This document shows positions 23,595 to 29,249 of a DNA stretch of 29,249 bases, one piece after another (position 1 is the first letter of the stretch; every line of letters starts with the position of its first letter). Position numbers and translations under genes: made by a program. The notes beneath the pieces were generated by a model, which was given only the letters and a program-made list of their open reading frames with translations, made no database searches and was not told the DNA's origin. This DNA comes from Arsenophonus fragariae. GTDB taxonomy: Bacteria; Pseudomonadota; Gammaproteobacteria; Enterobacterales; Enterobacteriaceae. The stretch spans positions 1 to 29,249 of the forward strand of contig JBDPYZ010000031.1 in assembly GCA_047291315.1 (NCBI GenBank), in the 5' to 3' direction.

Positions 23595-24794
23595 TTAAAT
23601 AACAATTTTTTGCTTAACCCCTAGACGTTTAATAATAAGGGTTAACTGTCCTTTTGGTGTTTGCGATAAAATCTCACGTACCTTTTCTATTTTTTGTGGG
23701 GGATAAACCACATCATTAATTTTGATAATAACATCGCCTTTTTTAAGATGATATTTATCTATGTTATTCTGTTTATTATAGGAAATCTCTATATGTTTAT
23801 CATAATACCTAACTCCAATGTTTCTGACTGGATATTGATTTTCTTTATACAATGATGTTGTGTCGTAACAGAAAAGCATTTTACTTGGCATAAAAGCATA
23901 GCGATTAAACCGCGATAAAAAATTCATGCCTACACCATACTGATGATTATTGTTTTCAGAAATTCTTATTTCGCCAAGAGGATGATTATTAAATGTTAAA
24001 CCAGTAAGGATATAATCTTTATTTTTAATATGACCTGTCGCCTCTATTGATGAACCACTGTTTTTTATAGGCATTAAATTTTCTTTTTGTTTTTTGATAT
24101 ATTCAATAAATTTCTTATCCATATAAGTAATTAATGCACCGGTATCAATGTCCATTTTGATAGTATCATTGGTGCCATAATCCAAATTAAGAATAGGGGA
24201 GCCATTGTATTTATCTGAATAGCCTATGCAATATGAATAATTTGATATTGGAAATGAGGTTCCCGATATCGTTATAATTTTATTATCGTTGTCAACTTGC
24301 CAATGAAACCTTCTAAAGGTATCAATACCAAGAATACCATCAATATTTATACCATTCGCTTGAGTTAAAAGATTAAAGTCCATTGATAATGATATGATAA
24401 TATCATTATTACTGATTTCTTTATTATTTATGAATAAGGTAATTGGTTTAAAAAACTTAACATGTTTAGCTTCTATTTTACCATGAATAGTTTTGAAGTT
24501 AGAAAACACCTCTTTATGTAATGGATGAAGCATTGAAAATGGGATCTCCTGTGTTATTTCTTTGGCTATTTTCTCATTAATTACAGTAATGCTAGATCCA
24601 GTATCAACTAAAAAATGATATGTTTTATTATGAATGGTAACAGGGACAACCAAAAAACTATTAAATTTTTCATTTAAAACATTATTGTCTATCTCATTTA
24701 ATTTTTCTGTTTTTTTTAATGAACATCCAGACAAAAATGAAGTAAAAATAGCCAGAGAGAAAACCGTTAATGTTACTTTTTTATATATGGTCAT
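23595..24794 (-). CDS. Lipoprotein aspartic protease with two DTG motifs and PDZ-like C-terminus
   Basis: A 399-residue protein. The signal peptide ends LSGC (Cys24, lipobox). Two retropepsin-type catalytic motifs appear: FLVDTGSSITVIN (Asp64) and MDIDTGALITYMD (Asp217). Each is followed by a hydrophobic-Gly segment (GILGIDTF near 153, GVGMNFLSRF near 287), so one chain could form the two-lobed pepsin-like site. Residues 325-399 (RNIGVRYYDKHI, KKGDVIIKINDVVY, KGQLTLIIKR) look like a PDZ domain. Such Asp_protease plus PDZ proteins are known in bacteria but rare in enterobacteria, and substrates are unknown. Very AT-rich. Likely periplasmic or outer-membrane anchored. Confidence 0.82.
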   Translation of the reverse strand: MTIYKKVTLTVFSLAIFTSFLSGCSLKKTEKLNEIDNNVLNEKFNSFLVVPVTIHNKTYHFLVDTGSSITVINEKIAKEITQEIPFSMLHPLHKEVFSNFKTIHGKIEAKHVKFFKPITLFINNKEISNNDIIISLSMDFNLLTQANGINIDGILGIDTFRRFHWQVDNDNKIITISGTSFPISNYSYCIGYSDKYNGSPILNLDYGTNDTIKMDIDTGALITYMDKKFIEYIKKQKENLMPIKNSGSSIEATGHIKNKDYILTGLTFNNHPLGEIRISENNNHQYGVGMNFLSRFNRYAFMPSKMLFCYDTTSLYKENQYPVRNIGVRYYDKHIEISYNKQNNIDKYHLKKGDVIIKINDVVYPPQKIEKVREILSQTPKGQLTLIIKRLGVKQKIVI

Positions 24795-25109
24795 TATTCA
24801 CTCATAGTCTCATACAATGATGGAATAGTGATAATATATATGAATGCAAACGTATGTAAGTATAAGTTATGTACCTTCGTGTTTTTTGGCTTTATTGAAT
24901 ATAATGATAAGCATATTTTAATTTCATTTTGGCAGTAACGTATAACTGTCTTCATCAATCTAGCAAATGAAATGCACGGTCCGCGGGTCTACTCATAAGC
25001 ATACTTTGCTTATTGATTGGGTAAAATGAGGCTTTGAAACTTCAAGGCGGTTAGGTATAGAGCCAAATTTATTTATTAACAAATATATCCTGAAACAAGA
25101 CCGAATTTA
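24795..25109. other. Gene-free spacer with a small hairpin
   Basis: No gene is supported. A perfect 7-bp hairpin (ATAAGCA 24995-25001, TGCTTAT 25007-25013) follows a short GC-rich island (GGTCCGCGGG), possibly debris of an insertion sequence. The aspartic-protease promoter must lie at its left end. Confidence 0.3.
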
Positions 25110-25147
25110 AGACAAAAATAAAGCCAACAGCAAAAATTGGATAATTA
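25110..25147. repeat. 38-bp repeat, copy 2 (beside decayed partition locus)
   Basis: Same orientation as 19521-19558, 34 of 38 bases identical, with the hairpin reduced by a base change. It precedes the second parA-type gene by about 220 bases. The two direct copies bracket 5.6 kb. Confidence 0.7.
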
Positions 25148-25266
25148 CATTGAGGTAAAACTTTTTTAGTTATAATCATCAAATCGACTCATGGCTAATC
25201 CATAGTAACAATCCAATACTTTAACCCCTTATTTTTTCTTTATAATTTGAATCAATATTATACTTT

Positions 25267-25345
25267 TTTGGTACCAAATTAACGTATTTTTTATATTTGT
25301 TATTTTAAAATAAATTGGTACTATTAATATATAGTATATTTATCA
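25267..25345. promoter_or_regulatory. Operator/centromere-like region of the second parA
   Basis: A perfect 12-base palindrome TTTGGTACCAAA (25267-25278) is followed 35 bases later by a related half-site AATTGGTACTATT (25313-25325) and an AT-rich stretch with TATAG boxes. It sits just upstream of parA2 and may be its partner-binding site and promoter. Confidence 0.4.
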
Positions 25346-25366
25346 TTAATACATCAAAAGGATATT

Positions 25367-26001
25367 ATGATAGTACTAATTGGTAGCCAAAAAGGTGGAT
25401 GTGGAAAATCAACAATTTCTGTTAATATTGCAGCAGAACTTGTAAAACAAAAAAAAGGACGTAATTTTAGTAGATTCAGATCGTCAGGGAACTTCCGCTA
25501 ATTGGATTTCTGACAGAAACAAGCAAACAGAAATACCAATGATACACTGCATCCAAAATTCGATAATGTCAGAGAAACTCTGCTCGACTTAGATAAAAGA
25601 TATGAATTTGTAATAGTTGATACTGCTGGTAGAGACAGCAGGGAACTTAGAACTGGAATGACGACCGAAATATACTTTTAGTACCTTTTAGACCTTCACA
25701 ACCTGATTTAGATACTTTACCTAGATTAGTAGAAATAATCACAGAAGCAAAAGATATTAATCCGGAGTTAAAAGCTATCACAATGTTAACATTAGCTCCA
25801 ACAAACCCTGTAATAAACGAAATTCAGGAGGCTCAAGAATATTTAAAAGATTATCCAGAACTCCTTCTAATGAATACAGTTGTTCGTGATCGAAAAGTTT
25901 ATAGGGATTGTATGGGAGAAGGAAAAGGCCTTGTTGAAATGGATAACTTAAAAGCTAAGAATGAAATTCAATATTTAGTAAAGGAGCTCTTAACATGGTG
26001 A
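25367..26001 (+). pseudogene. Second ParA-family ATPase gene, multiply frameshifted
   Basis: ATG 25367 behind AAAAGGA starts with the deviant Walker A KGGCGKST (SQKGGCGKSTISVNIAAEL). The frame breaks in the A-run at about 25449; shifted frames read VILVDSDRQGTSANWIS (Walker A'), then YEFVIVDTAGRDSRELRTGM (Walker B), then from about 25665 ILLVPFRPSQPDLDTLPRLV to TGA 25999-26001. At least three one-base lesions are needed. It resembles phage-P1/ParA-like small ATPases more than the intact parA at 19941. The last 72 codons are open. Confidence 0.82.
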
Positions 26002-26241
26002 AACGTAGAGTTCCTAATCTAGTAGAGAAAAAAATAGAGAAGTTCGCGGCTGCTGCTGATCAAATAATTAAACCACAAAATGACATTGATAGTGAAGCTC
26101 GTCGTGATTACAAGGCTCTTCGTGTTCCATTCAATCAGTATGAGTATGAATTATTGGAAAAACTTTGCAAAAAAAACTAAACGCTCTAAGTTAAACATGA
26201 TCCGATATGCTTTAAAATATTATGATGAAAATGATATATAA
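25995..26241 (+). pseudogene. Second RHH partition partner, frameshifted
   Basis: ATG 25995 overlaps the parA2 stop. The frame reads KRRVPNLVEKKIEKFAAAAD, then the RHH strand-helix ALRVPFNQYEYELLEKL to TAA 26178-26180. In the eight-A run just before, one lost or gained base gives AKKTKRSKLNMIRYALKYYD, finishing the ribbon-helix-helix at TAA 26239-26241. So the true gene was about 81 codons. It is the partner of parA2, equally decayed. Confidence 0.6.
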
Positions 26242-26371
26242 AAAGTATAATTTTAGTACTAATAAAATATTATTTTTATATCATTATTGAACAATTTATT
26301 TACCACCAATAAACCTATTGTCAGCAAAATCTAAAATCATCTCATTGTGAATAAAAAACGCACCAATAAAC

Positions 26372-26449
26372 TATCTGGTGCATGTATGAGACTATGTAGA
26401 AAAATTGTTGAGCATTTTAAGTATTGTCGATTTTCGAATAATGAAGCAG
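26372..26449 (+). mobile_element. IS6-like left-end fragment, copy 2
   Basis: About 75 bases beginning ATCTGGTGCA match the copy at 20762-20834. The frame here (RKIVEHFKYCRFSNN) is the start of a transposase and then runs into acetyltransferase sequence, so the element is truncated. It suggests that both partition loci were hit by, or exchanged through, the same insertion sequence. Confidence 0.45.
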
Positions 26450-26479
26450 CTTTAATTTTTACAAATACAAAAAAATTTT

Positions 26480-26789
26480 CTCCTGTTGATATTCGTCCAT
26501 TAAGAATCTTTCTGCAAGAAGGATCTAATATTTTTTTGGGGGGGGTAATTTTTAGAACTTTGTGGAGTACTTTGGATATACAATTTTTGTGGATAACTGA
26601 AAATGAAAGGAAAAAGGGATTGGAAAGAAATTAATGAAAATGATTGAGGAGGAAGCGATAAAACGGAAATGCCATATGGCGTATGTTGATACTTTTGATT
26701 TTCAGGCCGTAAACTTTTACAAAAAGCTTGGCTATGAACAATATAGTCAATTGGCAGAGTATACTAAACAATACACCAGACTCTATTGA
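26480..26789 (+). pseudogene. GNAT acetyltransferase fragment, frameshifted
   Basis: The C-terminal part of a GNAT N-acetyltransferase: LGGVIFRTLWSTLDIQFLWI, then after a one-base shift near 26615 KGIGKKLMKMIEEEAIKRKC (the acetyl-CoA loop RxxGxG/A form) and MAYVDTFDFQAVNFYKKLGY, ending at TGA 26787-26789. Its N-terminus is replaced by IS6-like sequence at about 26450-26480. Non-functional. Confidence 0.75.
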
Positions 26790-26819
26790 TCAAAAATCCT
26801 GTTTTTAGGAGGATGAATC

Positions 26820-27210
26820 CTAGGCTGCGGGTTGTAACAATCGTTTTTTCTCCATTTTATGCATTCTGTCTGACAATAATTCTGTTGCTCTGGTACCTGT
26901 TTGTGCACTATCAACCTGCAGTCTGTTATCACAAAGAATGCACTTATAAGGGTCGGTACCTAAAAATACCTTTATCAACGTGGCAAGCGGGGTTTTTGCG
27001 TTTTATCTCTTGCATTCATCTCCATGCTTTGTAGACCAAGGGTAGTAATGTGCTACGCTTACGATTCGCCAGAAAGCCATAGTAACGCACTATCTTAAAA
27101 TAGCGGTCAGAAATATGGCTGATATATCGCCTTAGCATTTCTTCCTGTGTCAGTATTTGTTGCTGATGGGTTTGGTTGCGTTGGTCATAAAAAATACATA
27201 AACAAACCAA
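26820..27210 (-). pseudogene. IS91-family transposase C-terminal fragment
   Basis: On the reverse strand one frame reads LTQEEMLRRYISHISDRYFK and IVRYYGFLANRKRSTLLPLV, ending at 27016. Another frame continues PLATLIKVFLGTDPYKCILC to TAG 26820-26822. This is the end of Y2-type IS91/IS801 transposases (rolling-circle). The N-terminal catalytic part (HUH and tyrosines) is absent. Confidence 0.7.
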
Positions 27211-27267
27211 CTAATAGATAGCAAAAATTATACCTATAGTTAAGTTACTAGTTGAAGTTTTATTAAT

Positions 27268-27273
27268 TATAAT
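27268..27273 (+). promoter_or_regulatory. Possible -10 box of the autotransporter gene
   Basis: A consensus TATAAT lies 65 bases before the gene start; a weak TTACTA (27245-27250) stands 17 bases upstream. No other signal is seen. Confidence 0.35.
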
Positions 27274-27338
27274 AAGGCTATTTAAATATAAGTTATTCCT
27301 AATTTATAGACAAACTATCTATCTCAGGGAAAAGAGTA

Positions 27339-29249
27339 ATGTCATATAATCTGCCGCTACATAAGCATAATTACTATTCAAAAGGTCGGCAATTAACAGC
27401 TTATATTTTGCTATTCATTCAGCTATTCTTACCATTATCGTTATCTTTTTCATCGGTGGTGAAAGCGGAGCAATCAGAGGCTATCAATAATGACATGATT
27501 AATACCATGAATGGTATTAATGCTCTAACGAATGATAATTTTCCATTATCAGGCAACAGTAATACGCTGTCCTCGTCAGTTGAATCAAATACAACATTAT
27601 TGCCATTATCGTCTTATCAGGTTTCCTCTGAGCACGATAACACTGTGCGTCAAGCTGATCTTTTGAGTGCGGTACCTACATTAAGCATACCAGAAATTAA
27701 AAATGAGACTCCTGAGTTGCTTGGGAAGCAAATCGCGCAAGGGGCTTCCCAAATTGGACAAATTTTATCGAATGATAATTCCGTTGATGCATTTATTAAT
27801 TATGCAAAAAGCATTGGTGAAGGTTTAGTTAATCAAAGAGTTAATGATTGGCTAGGACAGTATGGTAATTCCCGTATTTCTCTGAGTTCAAATAAAACCA
27901 TTTCTGGTGATTTTTTATTGCCGTTAATTGATAATCCTAATAGTCTTTTGTTCACCCAGTTAGGTCTTAGAAGAAACTCAGATAGAAATATAGCAAATAT
28001 AGGTTTCGGTTATCGCCAATATTGGGAGGACTGGATGTATGGTATTAATACCTTCTATGACTATGATTATAGTGGCGGTAATGCTCGATTAGGTCTTGGC
28101 GGTGAAGCTTGGACAGATTATTTAAAATTGGCGGCGAATGGTTATTTCGGCTTAACCGATTGGCATCAATCAAAAATAGAGATAATGGATGATTATAATG
28201 AGCGGCCGGCATCAGGTTTTGATATTCACGCGGAAACCTATTTACCGACTTATCCTAAACTGGGTGGTAGTATCAAATATGAGAAATATTTTGGCAAAGG
28301 TGTTCACCTGGGTGCCGGTGTCGATCCGGATAAGTTAAAAGACGATCCTTATGCATTAACATTAGGTGTAAATTACACACCAATACCTCTAATAATTTTA
28401 AAGGGAGAGCATTCTGCCGGTGATCGTAATGATACTATGGTTGGTTTAGATGTTATTTATAGGTTTGGGGTGCCTCTATCTCAGCAGTTAGATCCGGATG
28501 CAGTTGATGTTATGCGTAGTTTGGTCGGTAATAAGTATGATTTTGTCGATCGGAATTATGATATTGTTATGCAATATCGTAAACAGGATTTATTAAATAT
28601 TTCCTTACCAGAAGAAGTAACCGCTCAAGCTAAAGAAGTGGTTAGTGTTCCTGTCATAGTAAACAAAACCAAGTATGGTCTGAAAAAGATTAACTGGTCT
28701 ATTTCCCCTAACTTCATAACCAATGGAGGACAATATCGTGAAACTTCACAGACAAATCTAGAAGTTACTCTACCTGCTTATGTATTTAATACTAAAAATA
28801 AATCCCCTCAAGAATACTATATTAATGCGGTAGGGATTGACAATAATGGAAATGAATCCAATAAAGCCACAACGATAATTCGAGTTGTTCCATCTAAAAA
28901 TATCATTAGTGATTTAGTTGTAACGCCCGAAAAAATCATCACTGCTAATAATAACGATTATTATACAGTTACAGCGAAAGTTGGGGATGAACACGGTTCT
29001 CCGTTAAATAATCAGAAGATCGTTTTTGAGATAGATGGGTTTGAACAAGACGGTCATTCTGGTGCAGAATTATTTGTTAGTAATAAAAAAGACCTTAAAA
29101 ATTTAACGGTTACTACTGATAGTCAAGGAAAAGCGGTTATTTATGTTCGTAGTAAAGTATCGGGTGAAGGTAATATTAAAGCAAGGATGGAAAATGGGAA
29201 TTATAAAAAGAATACTATCAAGTTCAACGCAGATGAAAAGACCGCTTTA
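27339..29249 (+). CDS. Inverse autotransporter adhesin (intimin/invasin family), 3' end outside window
   Basis: 637 codons from ATG 27339 with no stop before the edge. The long signal peptide (about 1-46, SKGRQLTAYILLFIQLFLPL) is typical of intimin-type proteins; no LysM motif is seen. Residues about 175-377 make the 12-strand beta-barrel (SGDFLLPLIDN, QLGLRRN, GFGYRQYWEDWMYGINTFYD, LGLGGEAWTDYLKLAANGYF, DWHQSKIEIMDDYNERPASG). Then comes a linker and the first Ig-like Big_1 domain from about 525 (LVVTPEKIITANNNDYYTVT, NNQKIVFEI). The passenger is exported by the barrel and remains surface-attached. It probably mediates adhesion to host cells; the ligand is unknown. Confidence 0.93.
   Translation, partial: MSYNLPLHKHNYYSKGRQLTAYILLFIQLFLPLSLSFSSVVKAEQSEAINNDMINTMNGINALTNDNFPLSGNSNTLSSSVESNTTLLPLSSYQVSSEHDNTVRQADLLSAVPTLSIPEIKNETPELLGKQIAQGASQIGQILSNDNSVDAFINYAKSIGEGLVNQRVNDWLGQYGNSRISLSSNKTISGDFLLPLIDNPNSLLFTQLGLRRNSDRNIANIGFGYRQYWEDWMYGINTFYDYDYSGGNARLGLGGEAWTDYLKLAANGYFGLTDWHQSKIEIMDDYNERPASGFDIHAETYLPTYPKLGGSIKYEKYFGKGVHLGAGVDPDKLKDDPYALTLGVNYTPIPLIILKGEHSAGDRNDTMVGLDVIYRFGVPLSQQLDPDAVDVMRSLVGNKYDFVDRNYDIVMQYRKQDLLNISLPEEVTAQAKEVVSVPVIVNKTKYGLKKINWSISPNFITNGGQYRETSQTNLEVTLPAYVFNTKNKSPQEYYINAVGIDNNGNESNKATTIIRVVPSKNIISDLVVTPEKIITANNNDYYTVTAKVGDEHGSPLNNQKIVFEIDGFEQDGHSGAELFVSNKKDLKNLTVTTDSQGKAVIYVRSKVSGEGNIKARMENGNYKKNTIKFNADEKTAL

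Noticed and set aside
26786..27034. 82-codon forward frame with a hydrophobic segment
   Set aside because: It is antisense to the IS91-family transposase fragment, whose reverse-strand frames explain the sequence better.
1..29249. tRNA, rRNA or tmRNA genes
   Set aside because: No cloverleaf, TTCGA-loop plus CCA end, or rRNA signature was noticed on either strand when reading by eye.

Overview
The window looks like part of a low-G+C extrachromosomal element of a gammaproteobacterium, most likely Morganellaceae (Arsenophonus, Proteus or Photorhabdus relatives). This rests on enterobacterial-type YpfJ, EndA, IbpA/B, WaaJ-like and intimin-like proteins, enterobacterial phage modules, and heavy pseudogenisation with insertion-sequence debris as in insect symbionts. 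The genus is inference. Because lysis, DNA-packaging and tail-tip phage genes sit beside an iteron replicon and two ParA-type partition loci, I read it as a decayed phage-plasmid, or a plasmid that captured a defective prophage.

Layout. Positions 1-700 hold the end of a cut-off gene and a roughly 515-bp element bounded by perfect 15-bp inverted repeats, with a broken secreted-protein gene inside. Positions 859-4750 are a tightly coupled forward operon, more G+C-rich than the rest: YpfJ-type zinc metallopeptidase, periplasmic endonuclease I, holin, endolysin, Rz/Rz1 spanins, then a tyrosine integrase. Positions 5012-11091 are packaging and tail genes: small terminase, large terminase with one in-frame stop, a damaged portal gene joined directly to the middle of a baseplate J gene (the whole head and tail block is gone), a frameshifted DUF2612 protein, a broken tail fibre and a tail-fibre assembly protein. 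Positions 11115-13371 read leftward: a GT8 LPS-type glycosyltransferase and an Rpn/YhgA-like nuclease.

Positions 13330-18400 are the leftward recombination and replication module: an iteron origin with a DnaA box, a Rep_3 initiator, several small phage-type genes, then RecE (frameshifted) and RecT. Three gene junctions here share the same ribosome-binding/ATGA coupling sequence. Positions 18654-19464 encode an HU-like protein and a DUF2726 membrane protein. Positions 19603-20723 are an intact parA/small ribbon-helix-helix partition operon with a candidate palindromic centromere/operator.

Positions 20760-23000 are a graveyard: IS6-family fragments, a PilR/GspF-like fragment, other remnants, a structured inverted repeat, and one intact secreted protein of unknown function. 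Then come an IbpA/B-type small heat-shock gene with a sigma-32-like promoter, a lipoprotein with two DTG aspartic-protease motifs and a C-terminal PDZ-like segment, a second decayed parA/RHH locus, fragments of an acetyltransferase and an IS91-family transposase, and the first 637 codons of an intimin/invasin-type inverse autotransporter running off the right edge.

The phage part cannot make virions: capsid, sheath/tube and tape-measure genes are absent and terL, portal, DUF2612 and fibre genes are broken. The maintenance genes (rep, parA, RHH partner, HU) are open. Many lesions are one-base changes in A or T runs, so some may be sequencing errors; the portal-baseplate fusion cannot be explained that way.
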